NCBI GenBank assembly: GCA_033220425.1
Contig: CM065653.1
Coordinates: 1,984,001-2,048,000, forward strand
Source: Lepraria neglecta
Lineage: Eukaryota; Ascomycota; Lecanoromycetes; Lecanorales; Stereocaulaceae
Direction of reading: 5' to 3'
DNA length: 64,000 nt
The translations under genes and the position numbers were made by a program. Below, one piece after another: positions 1 to 11,488 of the stretch. Below the pieces are notes generated by a model. It was not told the DNA's origin, did not search any database, and saw nothing but the letters and a program-made list of their open reading frames with translations. Positions within the stretch are counted from its first letter, which is position 1. Each line of letters starts with the position of its first letter.

Positions 1-448
1 TGCAAAGCACTGCCACCATCTGTAGGGGCGTCTGCGTTCCGTGGTTCCTGATCACGGATGTCAAGGCTATGCCACCGAATCTTCTCGCTGCGGGCAAACT
101 TGATACCAAGGACCACTTTGCTCGGAACGGCTTTGGCACGAAGTATTGCTCTCGTAGTCAATGCCAGACTATAAGAGATTGGATGGGCATTGCGGCATTC
201 GCCTTCCCACTAGCTCTAGAATTGCGGGACTCTAAAAGTGCAGTGCTTGTTCTCAAAATATAGTTCAACACTCGATGCTCGATACTTGTAACACCTTTCG
301 ATGAACTGATGCAATGATACAAATTCTTCGAAAAACAACCTTCCACTTTCTTATACCGTTCTTATGCAAATTGACCTTCTTACCAAACCCCGTTTTTACA
401 TCTATCAGCCATCACAACACCCTCGATCTCAAGAGATATATCCTGACA
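1..448. other. No gene recognised
   Basis: Short open frames on both strands show no family motif. The last 100 bases are probably the 5' flank of the F-box-like pseudogene that starts at 449. Confidence 0.5.
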
Positions 449-1369
449 ATGAATGTCTCTCTCGAAACACGTCTTTCGGTCGAACAGCACTCAGCCGATC
501 CGGCGGACGCTTCTGATACTGAAAAAGTCTCACCACTTCAATCAGAATCTCTGGCTAAGCTCCCACCCGAGATAAGAAACATGATTTACCGGAAGATGTT
601 GGCGGCCAAGAAACCACTACTAGGCGTACACCAGCTCGTCGGACCCAAGAAGTCGATCCTGGTCCGCAAGATTCCGAAAGTCCAGGATGGTGTTGACTCC
701 ACAATACTAAGGGTATGCTGAACTATTTGCAATGAAACACTCCCCATCTTGTACGGCGAGAATTGCTTTGGATTTGCACATCCAAAGGAAATCAGTCAAT
801 TTGCTGGCGAGGACGTACCTAAGATACGCTTGCAACCACTCTTGCGATAGCGGACTTCGGCCGCCTCACCATGCTTCGAAGTGTTATTCTCAACCTAGGC
901 TATGGCCCCATGAATGAGGAAGACCGCCAATGGGTTCGCTGTCGTCGATACGGTCCGGACGGCTTTTGGAATGACTGGAAATCTTTCTTCGAACCTCCAG
1001 ACAACCCATTTCCAAACCTAGAAAAGCTTCATCTAGCCTTCTCGGATTGGTTGTTGGATGGCCCTGACAAGTCTCAAATCAGATTACGTCCCCCAGATAT
1101 CGCTAAAATGATGTTAATAAGGCTCAAATCATTCACAGGTTGAACCATTCTTGACAAGCCTTCGCCCATCCGGCGGTCTCGATACTCTAGTCCTTGTCGG
1201 GATCAAGAACCAGTAGAACCTTCATGACTTCAAGCATGGCTTTGTCAAGCAAGGCGGCGTGTTTGTTGCGAAGGACGAGCATGAGGATGCGATTGTAATG
1301 GACAATGGTCCCCGGAAGGAGTCCAGAGGGGTGCGGGAGATCTTGGAGATGCTTGATGAGAAGCTTTAG
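449..1369 (+). pseudogene. F-box-like gene, broken
   Basis: The N-terminal part carries the motif LPPEIRNMIYRKML (from about codon 45), typical of large fungal F-box-like families. The frame reaches a TGA at 719-721, but the same frame resumes with C-N-E-T-L-P-I-L-Y-G-E-N, the next conserved block of this family. The frame then changes near 850 (block around LRSVILNLGYG) and again near 1141, and carries a TAG at about 1223 inside otherwise sensible protein before ending at 1367-1369. At least one small intron could explain one frame change but not the stops. The family is presumed to act as substrate receptors or nuclear regulators; no partner can be named. The first ATG of the coherent frame is at 449. 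I infer a pseudogene; a multi-intron gene model is the alternative. Confidence 0.6.
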
Positions 1370-2313
1370 ATGGTTGTCTCACACAATCACGAATATAGGG
1401 GTGAAAATGTGTTTCGTGAGACTATGGAGCCTCCAAATTCATGCTGATTACTTGAGTGGCTACTTAAAGCCTTATGCTTGCGCAGTGTACGTGCGTAGTG
1501 TGATCGAGGAAGTGCAGAATGACCAGAAATGACATCCTCGTCGGAATTCTCTCCACACTAAGATATTCATTCTTCAGGGTCCATCACCAAATTTATCTCG
1601 AGGATGACAACTCTCTCCTCTGACGGCCATAACGAGCCATGTAGATGGCATTGGTAAGGTTTTGAACGCACATCAAGTCATGCCCGACCATACCTAGATA
1701 TCGAGCAGCGCACAGATTTCGGCCGTACATTGAGTATTTCGCGGAAAGGAGTAGATCCTTCGTAAATGGAAGTAATATCGACGTGTCAGGGTGCTTGAGT
1801 TGTCCAGTCTCAGATCTCTACATCAAGCATGCAAGTAGCATGAGGCACACCATTCTTTGACCAAATGGCAGTGGGCTAACAACACATCCTGATGGTTAGA
1901 GACAACGACAGAGGACGCGAACAAGGCTCAAAGGGTGAAGTTGTGGCGGTTTCGGAAGTTTTGAAATCTTCTCCCGGGCTCTTTCTCCGGCTCGTCCTTT
2001 CCACTACTCATCATTTTGTCCTATCCTTGCCATCTGCCTTTTCTTTTCAGCGCCTGCCCAGGCCAGGCGCCATGTCCGGCGTGGCAAGCACACTCGAAAA
2101 AATGGGCACCGATATCGGCTTCCAATGGCTTTTGGATCAAACCACCGGAGATAGCGGAATTTGGCTGAAGTGCATCATCCGTGTTCTCCACGATGACATC
2201 AGTCTGAGATCAACCTTACAAATTGAGGATGATGAAGTGGGTATATATAAGGCCAGGAGCTTGTGGACAGTTGCAACCAACTTCTCTAATAAGCACACCT
2301 TTTGTACATCATC
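1370..2313. other. Upstream region of the reductase; no gene
   Basis: No coding frame with family motifs was seen. The right end carries a TATA-like stretch at 2242-2250 and the 5' leader of the reductase gene. Confidence 0.5.
2242..2250 (+). promoter_or_regulatory. TATA box of the reductase gene
   Basis: A run of alternating TA ending in AA lies about 65 bases before the ATG at 2314, a usual distance for a core promoter in filamentous fungi. Confidence 0.55.
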
Positions 2314-3381
2314 ATGACTTCAATCATCAACCAAGTAAAGAGTGCCATCGGCTCCAACGCCACGAAGGGCAATCAACTCATTCTATTGACCGGTGCCTCC
2401 GGATTCGTTGCTGCCCACGTCCTCAACAGTCTCCTCCAACACGGCTACCGCGTCAGAGGCACTGTTCGCAGTGAGGCTACTGCCAACAAAGTCCGCAAAA
2501 CACACTCCTACCTCCTCAATGGCGATGACAGCCGCCTGACCTTTGCCATTGTTCCTGATGTGGCCAAACCTGGCGCGTTCGACGAAGCAGTCAAAGATGT
2601 TGACGGCGTCATCCATACCGCCTCGCCCTTCGTCATGCAAGTCGAGAACAACGAGCGCGACCTGCTTGATCCCGCAATCAAAGGCACGACTGAGATCCTC
2701 AAAGCCATAAAGAAATACGCGCCCCAGGTCAAGCGTGTAGTCATCACGTCAAGCTTTGCGGCCATAGTGGATCCGAAGCAAGGAGCGCGACCAGGGTATA
2801 CATACAGCGAAAAGGACTGGAACCCGGTTACATACGAAGAAGCAAAGAGTGGGGATGGGGGGACAGCATACTGTGCGAGCAAGACATTCGCGGAGAAAGC
2901 CGCATGGGAATTTGTGGAGAAGGAAAAGCCCAACTTCGATGTTGCAACCATTTGCCCACCAATGATTTATGGACCTCTGGACCACGATGCAAGTTTGGAC
3001 CACCTGAACACAAGCAGTGCGGATATCTATCGGTTCATAGATGGCAGCCAGAAGGAGGCTGGACCAACGGCATTCCCGGCATTCGCTGATGTCCGCGACG
3101 TTGGCGAGGCGCATGTTAAGGCCTACGAGAACCCTCAAAGCAGTCGCTATTTCATCACGTCCGGCAATTTCCAATACCCCGACGTCTGTGAAATCATAAG
3201 GAAGGCTCTGCCTGCGTATGCGGGTAAGGTCCCCGAGCCTTCGTCGACCGAGAAGGTACCCACATTTGCTGTCAACAACAGCCACGCACGGAACGACTTG
3301 GGCATGCATTTCATTCCACTCGATCAGACTATCAGCGATACCGCGAAGAGCTTGGCACGGCTGCAAGAACAGAAGGCATAA
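2314..3381 (+). CDS. NAD(P)-dependent epimerase/reductase (Gre2/dihydroflavonol-reductase type)
   Basis: Intronless gene for 355 residues of the extended short-chain dehydrogenase family. The nucleotide-binding glycine motif TGASGFVAAHV is at residues 26-36, a Ser pair (VVITSS) near 145-147, and the catalytic YxxxK as Y186-CAS-K190. This is the layout of fungal methylglyoxal/aldehyde reductases (Gre2-like) and ketone reductases that use NADPH in the cytosol; the substrate cannot be told from sequence. The ATG at 2314 is chosen because the in-frame codon upstream is TTG and 2314 sits just after a TATA box and leader. No signal peptide or membrane segment. It is intact although its neighbours on both sides are broken. 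Confidence 0.9.
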   Translation: MTSIINQVKSAIGSNATKGNQLILLTGASGFVAAHVLNSLLQHGYRVRGTVRSEATANKVRKTHSYLLNGDDSRLTFAIVPDVAKPGAFDEAVKDVDGVIHTASPFVMQVENNERDLLDPAIKGTTEILKAIKKYAPQVKRVVITSSFAAIVDPKQGARPGYTYSEKDWNPVTYEEAKSGDGGTAYCASKTFAEKAAWEFVEKEKPNFDVATICPPMIYGPLDHDASLDHLNTSSADIYRFIDGSQKEAGPTAFPAFADVRDVGEAHVKAYENPQSSRYFITSGNFQYPDVCEIIRKALPAYAGKVPEPSSTEKVPTFAVNNSHARNDLGMHFIPLDQTISDTAKSLARLQEQKA

Positions 3382-3842
3382 GATATGCACCGCTCAGTTT
3401 TTATGATACCATTACATTATAAAGACCAGAGATAGATGATACCAATACATAAAAATTATTCAGACACAGTACCAGTCGCAGACACACGGATGAGAATGTC
3501 ACTTAGAGTATGAAATTTCATGTGACTTGTTTCAGTATTAAGAGCGAATCGGCAGCTGTGGCAATAACCCCTGCAACGACCATACGTCATCCTTGAAGCT
3601 ATACGAAGTCTCGGATAGGATTTCCGGACTCGGGATGGCATGAATGAGCACGAGGGCACCTTTCTTGCATAAGAGATTTCTGAATAACGCAAGACTTTCC
3701 GGGCTGTCTTATATGTAGCAGGTGCCCAAGACTTGTAACTTCCAATATTTGTCTGTATGGAAGAACACAAAGCTGATACGAATTCTCTGTCGTTATCGAA
3801 TTCCCTCCCGCGTCGATTGCGTCCACCATCAGGCCACGAATA
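3382..3842. other. Intergenic, no gene
   Basis: AT-rich 3' flank of the reductase and 5' flank of the MFS gene. No supported coding frame. Confidence 0.5.
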
Positions 3843-5448
3843 ATGGCCACCAATCCTGATATCGAGCTGACGGCGTCTGAGAATACTACAAGCACCACAG
3901 CGGATCACGAGTCCAGATCAATGACCAATGACTCGTCCAGCGGCGTCTCACAGGAGAGCATTGAACAACCTATCTGCCGCCCACCGACCACGGCAAAGCA
4001 GCATGGCTGGTTTTGGCTGGGTGCTCTGTCATACAAGCACCAGTCTGGGGTACGCAGTCGACAAATCAGACGGGCTGAAGGCCGTCTATTCTGATTTCCA
4101 GCAGGCTTTTCGCTATCTTTCGGAGTCTTTCAGGACTACTATATGAACCTCAGCGATCTTGAAGGCAGCAAATCCAGTCTTGCAAATATTGGAACATGTG
4201 CATCCGTAAGTCTACTCAACATCCAAAGGGGCTAGCTGACAAATTTTTCAGGGCATCTTGTACCTCTCAGCACCAGTCACCTTCACCCTTCTGACCCGGT
4301 ATCCTCGTCTACGGAGATTCTGCGGACCAGTAGGCCTCGCACTCATGGTCGTCGGATCAATCCTTTCGTCTTTCGCTACAGATGTCTGGCACCTCATTGC
4401 CACCCAAGGCGTCATTTGTGCTCTTGGAAGCGGCCTCCTTTACAGTCCAACAACGCTCTATCTCGACGAATGGTTCGTTCAACGAAAAGGTCTAGCCTAC
4501 GGCGTCATGCTGGCTTCAAAAAGCTTGGCAGGTGCTGCCCTACCGTTCCTCATGGGGCTTTGCTGGATAGATTCGGCTTTCGCACAACCATGCGAGCATG
4601 GGCAGTGGCTTCGGTAAGGCTTCCATGACGTTTCATTCGCGTTGGCCCATGTCCCGTACTCCATCAAACTCGTCTCTCTTTTGCATTCGATATGCAGCAT
4701 TTCATCCTCCCGGTTTAATCCATCCGCTATCTGTTCTAAAGCTGACATGATGAAACCCATCGCTACCGCACCACTTCTCTACTTTCTGAGACCTCGCACT
4801 CGTCCAACCAGTTCAACCACTCCTCAACAACTCTCCCTGTCTTTCCTCACGCTCCCATCCTTCTGGATTCTCCAAACGGGCAACATTCTCCAATCGCTAG
4901 GATACTTTCTCCCAAGCACGTACCTCGCCTCGTACGCCAGCACTATCGGTCTCAAGTCTCAAATTGGCACTCTCATGATTGCTTTGCTAAACGCCACGAG
5001 CGTCCCGGGTAGCCTACTGATCGGCATGTTAAATGACCGCTGCCATGTCACCAATGTGATCCTCATCTCGACAATCGGCTCTACACTCGCGGTTCTTATC
5101 TTCTGGGGCATGGCCGATCAGGTTGCTCTTTTGGCTGTCTTCGCCATCCTCTTCGCTGGCGGCTTCAGCACCACGTGGTCCGGCGTACTCATCCAAATGA
5201 AGCAGGAGATGCCTGCGCTGGAGACAGGGCTTGTTTTTGGACTACTTGCTGGAGGAAGAGGCATTGGAAACGTGATCAGCGGACCGTTGAGCACCATCCT
5301 TATCGATTCCGGCCTCGTCGAAGCGTCAAAGAGCAGACCAATGGGTTACGAAACGCAGTATGGATGGTTGATTGTATTTACAGGCATCACAGCCCTGCTA
5401 GGAGGATGGGGTTGGACGTGGCGGGTGTGTCAAACGCTGCTGCAATGA
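3843..5448 (+). pseudogene. Monocarboxylate-type MFS transporter, frameshifted
   Basis: A polar N-terminus (from ATG 3843) leads to membrane-spanning blocks typical of the fungal MCT/Mch subfamily: FSLSFGVFQDYY, then GILYLSAPVTFTLLTRYP, then SGVLIQMKQEMPALETG and a clean C-terminus ending at 5448. A good intron lies at about 4206-4251 (GTAAGT..CAG). Between 4552 and 4562 the frame shifts: the reading before it ends in LPFLMG and the family-like continuation LLDRFGFRTTMRAWAVAS is in the next frame, as if one T were lost from a T run. No splice choice that I tried joins the pieces around 4050-4105 and 4614-4750 in phase. Predicted role if intact: proton-coupled uptake of a carboxylate or similar at the plasma membrane. 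Pseudogene is the best reading; a mis-assembled base is the alternative. Confidence 0.6.
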
Positions 5449-6297
5449 ACCAGGGATGGAGATGACGAGTCAAGATGCATGAGCTGACAAAGATCTATTG
5501 AAAGCAGGTGCCTATGGATGTCAGATGGGCCCTTCTCATAATTAATAATATACGACCACGATTTGCGCAAGAACAAGGGCACGGAGCCTAGTATATCTCG
5601 CATTTGTTCCAACAATGACCAGCGCGGCTTATTTATCTCTTCACCATCTGAATAAGTTTTCACAAATTAGCGAGCCGATGCAGTTCGCTGGCAATGCTGC
5701 TTGCTTCGTTAGTGGTTCGCTCATCAAATGTGTTTGCTTCCTGCTGCGGTTGATTCATTGAAGCCTTTGCTTGAAACCATCCAAGCTAACGAGAGCTACT
5801 CCTCCGACAACAAGGGAGGATTAATTTAGTGGCAGTGTTGTGGTTCACAGTTCAAATCGTTGATTAGAGCTTCAAGTCCTCCGCGAAGGCTGAGTTCAAG
5901 GAAATATCATGTCGCCGTCATCTGACACTGCGAACTGCGCGCTGACGGGAGTCCCTGATACAGAAAAGAAATTAAACTGCAATTGATATATGTCTTGACC
6001 ACAGTGTTGTTGTGATCGGCCTCTTCAGATTCTAAACCTAATTAGACTCAAAGCGTACCTTCCCTCCGGCGAGGATTTATGCACTTGGTTTCATATTGAA
6101 CATATCGTGGGCTGTGTACGAAATGACGTACGGACCAACATTGAGATTGCCTGCCTTCTGTGATTGGGCCTTGTGCGGTCGAGTACCATACCAAGAAAGC
6201 TGTATAAGCTGGATGACTCCTCTCCTTGCTCACTTTCAGATACATCCTCACCTCCAACGGGTAATATCTGAATTCCCTGCGATTAAAAACTATAGCG
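5449..6297. other. Intergenic, no gene
   Basis: No supported gene. A TATAAG near 6202-6207 lies about 95 bases before the secreted-protein ATG at 6298 and may be its TATA box. Confidence 0.45.
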
Positions 6298-6793
6298 ATG
6301 CACACCCCTCTTTCAGCTTTTCTTGCACTTTTGCCAGTCTCCTTAGTCACTTCGTCACCCGTACCAGGCTCGCATGAACAACTCCAACCCAGAGTCGACT
6401 GCACCGATCCAAGCAAGCCCTTTGATGAATCGTGTTGGGCAACACTAGGCGTAAGCGATTTTCTCAACAACCCAACGATAGGATGGAACATCACCCATAC
6501 TTGTACCGGCACTGCCAGTGATGGATTGGGTTGCTGCGTCGCCAATGAGCCATGGTCCACAAGCTTTCTTCGGCGCTCTTGGTCAGGCGGGATATGATTG
6601 CACTCAGATAAACGTCCACAGCTGTACCAACCTTTACAGTTTGAACCCCGCTCTGCTAGCGAGCGTTCAGCCCCAATACCGCTATGTCCTCAAAAACATA
6701 TATAGTAAACCCTCTTCGGTCGGTGATACAAAAACGCGGCATTGCCTTCCTCAGCACCACGTCGCCGTGGGTCTACATTTTTCTTTTACGTGA
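6298..6793 (+). pseudogene. Small secreted Cys-rich protein, frameshifted
   Basis: The ATG at 6298 opens a hydrophobic leader (MHTPLSAFLALLPVSLV) with a likely signal cleavage after an Ala/Ser/Pro stretch. The mature part has cysteines in the pattern of a fungal secreted family: C-T-D near residue 36, C-W near 46, then a GLGCCVANEPWST block. Directly after EPWST the frame breaks near 6565; the continuation (GYDCTQINVHSC and QYRYVLKNIY) is in the next frame. One extra base explains this. The 3' end is unclear because a GTAAAC near 6704 could be a splice donor. I do not recognise a function; secretion and disulfide bonding are inferred. It could be an effector-like or cell-wall-associated protein. 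Confidence 0.5.
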
Positions 6794-6985
6794 CCATACA
6801 GCTATCCTACTCTTTCTTGGAGGATGACTGCTGTAGAGCTTACGTGCCGTCTCCGCGTCAGTCATTTCACAACCACGGCAAGCGACAATTCTTCCTCTTA
6901 TAGACTATCCTGATATCGCGAATTGAGATGCGCGCCAAGCTCCTACAGGTTGGCGCGGCCTGCTTACTCAACCGTGCAGGCCTTA
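6794..6985. other. Flank of the transposon, with TA target site
   Basis: No gene. TA at 6984-6985 is the left copy of the target duplication of the pogo-like element. Confidence 0.6.
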
Positions 6986-7032
6986 CCGGCTTACGTCAGC
7001 TGATGCACGGCCTCACCTGATGCACGATTTTG
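6986..7032 (+). repeat. Left terminal inverted repeat of the pogo-like element
   Basis: 47 bp matching the reverse complement of 9055-9101 with 3 mismatches. Confidence 0.9.
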
Positions 7033-7299
7033 GCTCCACCACCACCTTTAGTTTTGAAGCTATCTACGCCTACATACATATCTAATATATCTAATTTTTT
7101 GATAGGATGGTCTATAGGATTAGGCGCATCTATCAGGCTATCACATAGTTAGTTAATATCGCTTAGGAAGACGAATTTGCCTTCCACGAGTATTCAGGGG
7201 TGGGGGATCTTCCGTATCTTCTACCACCACTAAATCTCTATTACCCCTAGGATCGCTTTATTTTTAAGCTTGGATAGGCTTTTAAACCTTCTTAGCTCT

Positions 7300-9040
7300 T
7301 ATTATAAGCTTACTATAAAGCTGCTTACTAGCTTGCTTAGCTTATATAGCCTTATCTTTTTATTACTATTTTTTAGCTAATTTACGCAATTTTAATTCCC
7401 TTATATTTGCCCTGATAGCTTTTCGTTCCTCAACTTTTTAAGCTCTTTCTACCTTTTCGGCTTCCTTACGAACCCTATTAAGCTCTTTTTAATAATATTG
7501 AGCTGTTGTATTAGTATCTTTTTGAGCTTGTTAGTCGCGTGTATACTAGACCTTAGTAGATGAATAGAACATTACTCTACCATTTTCCTAAGTAGGAAAA
7601 TCTAGTAATAACGGCTTGCCACGCTTTCGACGCTTCTTTTCGTTGACTAGGCTTTATTTAAGGCCATCATTTTATTGTTTTAGTAGTATATTCTTAATAG
7701 ATAGCGTATATATCGTGTTACTTAGCTGCTGCGCCTTTTTGTTATAGATATTGGAAACTATATTATATAGCAGCTTTTCAATGCGTTTCTAATCTTCTAT
7801 AGCTATTACTAAGCGGGTAGAAGAGGTAGAAGAAGATCGATTATTATTCTTTTTAGTGAACTTAGTAATAATAAGCTCAGGATTAAAGGAGTATAGACCA
7901 GTTGCTTTAAATCTAGAATAGATATTTTCAGGGGTAAATAAGGTATTCTAGGCTTGCTAGAATAGTCGAAAGAAATCCCGTTTAGTAATAGATGAAAAGT
8001 CCTGGCATTAATCTATAAATATCGCAAGTTAGTTTGAATATACCTGTAATAATGGCCGAAACAAACAGACATCTAGAGGCTACAGCGTATGTGTTGAATG
8101 TGGCGGATATATAGCCAATAGGATCCTATAGGTATCGTAGTAGTCGATAAACTTTATACTAATATATAATCTATGGCTATCTAGGGTTAGGAGCCTCCAA
8201 GATCTTTACGCCTTAGCTTTTGTTTCGCGGTCGAATATTTGCGTCAGCTATTAATATCTAAGCTTATTATTGGTCTAACCAGATAGCGATAAGGCGAAGA
8301 AACAGCTTTGCGCGTTTGGATCGAAATCCTGAAGCTATAAATCCTGGATAAGGCCTGTAGTTGCTTGATAGATAAGCCCTAGTGATAGAGCTAATCCATC
8401 CGCGTATATAGCTGTAATAGTCGTGATCCATTTGCGATTCCTATCCTGAATAAGTTGTTTGATCGATCCTTCTTTATAACGCCTGCGGGAAAAAATTCGC
8501 TTTATCTTTAAAAGTATTCCTACTAAAAATCCTTTTTTATCTATATTGTATATATACTATAGCTCTACCCTATACTGCTCGATTTTCTTCCTTAATAGCT
8601 TAAAATATAATATATATTTAAATGCCGAATCTGCGCGAGAACGATTATAGTCTAGGCCCATTATCCATTTTAAAACCAGCTTAACATAGTAACGGTGTAG
8701 AAAGCGCGAAACCTATTCTTTTCCTATCTCTTTATGGTAGATTTCCTGTGCGAAATTCCGAATCATATGTTTGCTAGGTAGTAGGCCGCGCGCGTATAAG
8801 CCATCGATATATTTTACTAAGGATTTTTCTTGTTAGTTATTGAGATTTCGTTAGTTTTGATATTGGGTATTGCGGGATCCAGTTTTGCCGCGATATCGTT
8901 TCGATAGGGTAGAACGGTCATATTCGAACTGCTTGGCTATCTTAGTGATATTAATGTGATTGTCTGGTGATAGGCTATCTATAAAGGCCAGGGCTGTATC
9001 TATCGAGCTTATATTGGTGGAGGTGTATACGGTGGAAGAT
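7300..9040 (-). pseudogene. DDE transposase remnant (pogo/Fot1 type)
   Basis: Reading the minus strand from the right end gives, in order: a helix-turn-helix region (KIAKQFEYDRSTLSKRYRG, about 8890-8960), RNFAQEIYHKEIGK and VSRFLHRYYVK (about 8670-8770), YNIDKKGFLVGI near 8530, RNRKWITTITAIYADG near 8410, LTLDSHRLYIS near 8180 and RILLAIYPPHSTHTL near 8090. These are the landmarks of fungal pogo-like transposases with an HTH/CENP-B-like DNA-binding part and a DDE_1 catalytic part. At least ten in-frame stops interrupt it, mostly TAA or TAG where related proteins have Gln or Trp. The start cannot be fixed. Confidence 0.85.
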
Positions 9041-9054
9041 ATGGTGGAAAATGT

Positions 9055-9101
9055 CAAAATCGTGCATCAGGTGGGGCCGTGCACCAGATGACGTAAGCCG
9101 G
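9055..9101 (-). repeat. Right terminal inverted repeat of the pogo-like element
   Basis: 47 bp, inverted partner of 6986-7032. The flanking TA at 9102-9103 completes the target duplication. Confidence 0.9.
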
Positions 9102-9103
9102 TA

Positions 9104-10723
9104 CACGTCTAAGCGTAAATTTTTGTGTTTTTTTTGCGTGTAGACTCCTTAAAAACACCACTCCAACTATATCGATGGTCAACATCAAGCTCTATCCAGA
9201 ACTCTGCGGACCTTACCTGTAACTAAGACATCTCCCCCATCTTTTTCCGAGCGTGGCTCCAATTGATCATGCAAGAAACGCCCAAGATCTATCACACCAT
9301 TATGGTAAAGGCCACGGCGATACTTTCCGGTATACTGTAGGTTAGGAGCTAGTCTTCCATCTCTGAAGAATAGCCACACTTAGAGCATCTAACACTAGAT
9401 CGGCGAGTTTTAGAGGGCACTTCCCATAGGCCCACTACTAACATTACTATAATCTAAGGTCTCCTCCTCTAAAGTTCTATCGAGTAATTCTATAGCGGGT
9501 TTCTTATCGCCTACGATGAGGTAGACCAGCGCGGAAGAAGATGGCTTATTAACGAAAGGGATTCTGGGCAGTAATTGGCACGCTAGGCACGTTTACTTAA
9601 GCCGTCGCAAGACATCCTATGGATGGACCGATGTTGCCAGTACACCACCACCGGCACTGCATGAGGTCCCACAACGTCTAAACGTGGGAAGAGTGGATAG
9701 GACAGCCTGGGAGAAACGATAGAGCTGTCTACATCTCACCAATGGTGCCTTGATCAGACGACCAATACCGTGCCAGATTCTTCCTCTGCGTCCGGGAGGA
9801 GACTTCCGTTAGCGAGGACCTCTTACCCTGGCAGTCACTGACGAGGCAACCGCAGGGGTTGAAAGAGAGCCAATGAACTCATTTAGGGAAAAACTTTTGA
9901 AACAGAGGCTTTTTCATTGCTTTGTGTTCGCTGTAAACGAATGATGAGGGTTTATAGTCGGACAGTGACATAGGACGCTGCTATACGCTATCGTGAAACA
10001 CTTTTGAACAAATCTCAGCACCGCTGAAGACGCGGACGCGACGTATTGTAGAACAGAAAGGTATTCCATTTAAATACCTGGAGACAGATTTACAGAAGTA
10101 ACTATTGATACGTGCTTAATACCGGGATTCTTGAATCGCCAGCTCTGGTAATAGCCTGAGCCTTTTATTGGAAGTTTCATAATGGATACAAAGGAGATAA
10201 CCCAGGGCATATTTTGGTGACTCTATTGGGATTGCACAGAATGACGGAAATGTAGAGATGGACGGCTGATGAAGTACTACAGATGTGATGACTGATAGAA
10301 CAAGCATGTTATCATGCTGCGTGTATAGCATATCGGATGGCCTTCTTGTTGGTCTTTTAATTATAATTGAGATTGTATTGGGGCCATACATCTACGGCAT
10401 GTACTAAATTTCTGGATCCAACATAATCCGGAGGTTTCTCACGTTTTTACGTCTTGATGACATTTCTCCTCCGAGTAAATTCTTCGGAATCTGGTGGTAT
10501 ATTACGGACCAAGTATTTATTATGCGGGTCCTTTGAACTCAAGAGATTTACTAGATGCTACAAAGAGTGCGCGTCGCGTCCGAAATCTTGTAGGGACGTA
10601 TACGAGTATTGCTGTGTGCAGTTATACGCCGTGGTGTATAATTGCGCATTCACGCTGATCCTCCTCTACTCTAGATAAGCGTACTAGCGTCCTCTTCGAA
10701 ACGTCTTAGATTTTAGGTCTAGA
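9104..10723. other. Gene-poor stretch beside the transposon
   Basis: 1.6 kb without a gene I can support. A 64-codon minus-strand frame at 9185-9379 has no recognisable motif. Base composition is less AT-rich than in the transposon, so this is not simply its extension; it may be an older, unrecognisable insertion. Confidence 0.4.
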
Positions 10724-11347
10724 TTATAACACCTTAAATCTTAAGTCATTCGCCGAAAAGTTTTCCATTTCATATACCATTTCGAAGCTTGTAAATAACC
10801 ACATCTTTCGAGCTCCATCCATAGGAATTTTCTCAAATTCATGATCATCACATTCCGCTATTGGCGGATAGAAATCAAGGCCAGGAGAAACTGAGGGCTC
10901 CGTGGCAATCCAGAAAGCAGGATAATAGCCAGCAGCCTCCCAATCTAGAATATCTGCCACCCTCCCATCATCATACACTATGATGTTCCCCGGTCCGAGG
11001 TCCGGATGGTAGAAATAAAAGTCTCTTGCGAGTGTCGGACACTCATCCGAGGAGGCTGAGAAGTATCTCTCGCGTTCCTTGTGCGTCAACAAACCCAAAA
11101 GACCAGAATCGGATGGGCTTAGGAACGGCTCGAGTACAGGCCTCCCTATGGCACTCCCCAGCATCTGTGATGTATTTTGGGCCAATATATCACAAAAAGT
11201 TGTGATAGTTTTGACGACTGAGTGGCGCTGAGAAAGCGATAGTGATGTCCAAGCATCTCTCAGAGTAGATCCCTTGATTCGCCTCAGTAAAAGAAGCTGC
11301 TTGAGTTCCACTGTGGAGCCCTTTACTTCTCCATCACCATCCGGCAC
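10724..11347 (-). pseudogene. APH-family kinase-like gene, N-terminally truncated
   Basis: About 207 codons match the C-terminal two thirds of fungal aminoglycoside-phosphotransferase-fold (APH) proteins: LLLLRRIKGSTLRDAW at the start, the catalytic-loop region FYHPDLGPGNIIV (His-Pro-Asp in place of the commoner His-Gly-Asp) and the metal-binding part ADILDWEAAGYYPAFW. The N-lobe with the ATP-binding lysine is missing: upstream the frame meets stops, there is no ATG before the conserved block (the open frame starts at a GTG), and only 141 bp separate it from the divergent Nudix gene. I read it as a truncated remnant. If expressed from an inner ATG it would lack the ATP-binding lobe. Confidence 0.6.
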
Positions 11348-11488
11348 AAACTTTCCGCATTATCATCCTACGATCCTTGTATTACTTTGCACTTGAGCTG
11401 GACGGTAAGCAAAGCTTCGTGAGGTACATAGGTCTTCAAATCACTCAGGCTCGACAGTCGCTCCAGTTCACTCATCGTTCCCACAGCC

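Larger units (their letters stand above)
6986..9101 (-). mobile_element. pogo/Fot1-like (Tc1-mariner) DNA transposon, RIP-decayed
   Basis: A 2116-bp unit bounded by 47-bp inverted repeats (6986-7032 and 9055-9101, 3 mismatches) and flanked by TA on both sides (6984-6985, 9102-9103), the target site of Tc1/mariner/pogo elements. Both ends begin CCGGCTTACGTCA. Each repeat contains a subterminal direct repeat of about 10 bp around TGATGCACG. The interior is markedly AT-rich and full of TA-containing stop codons, yet the minus strand still reads as a transposase in one main frame. This combination is what RIP leaves behind in ascomycetes. The element is structurally complete but cannot code for an active enzyme. 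Confidence 0.9.

Noticed and set aside
2749-3390. 213-codon minus-strand frame over the reductase
   Set aside because: Antisense shadow; the plus strand has the full dehydrogenase motifs.
9185-9379. 64-codon minus-strand frame that might be a retroelement fragment
   Set aside because: No reverse transcriptase, integrase or zinc-knuckle pattern can be recognised.
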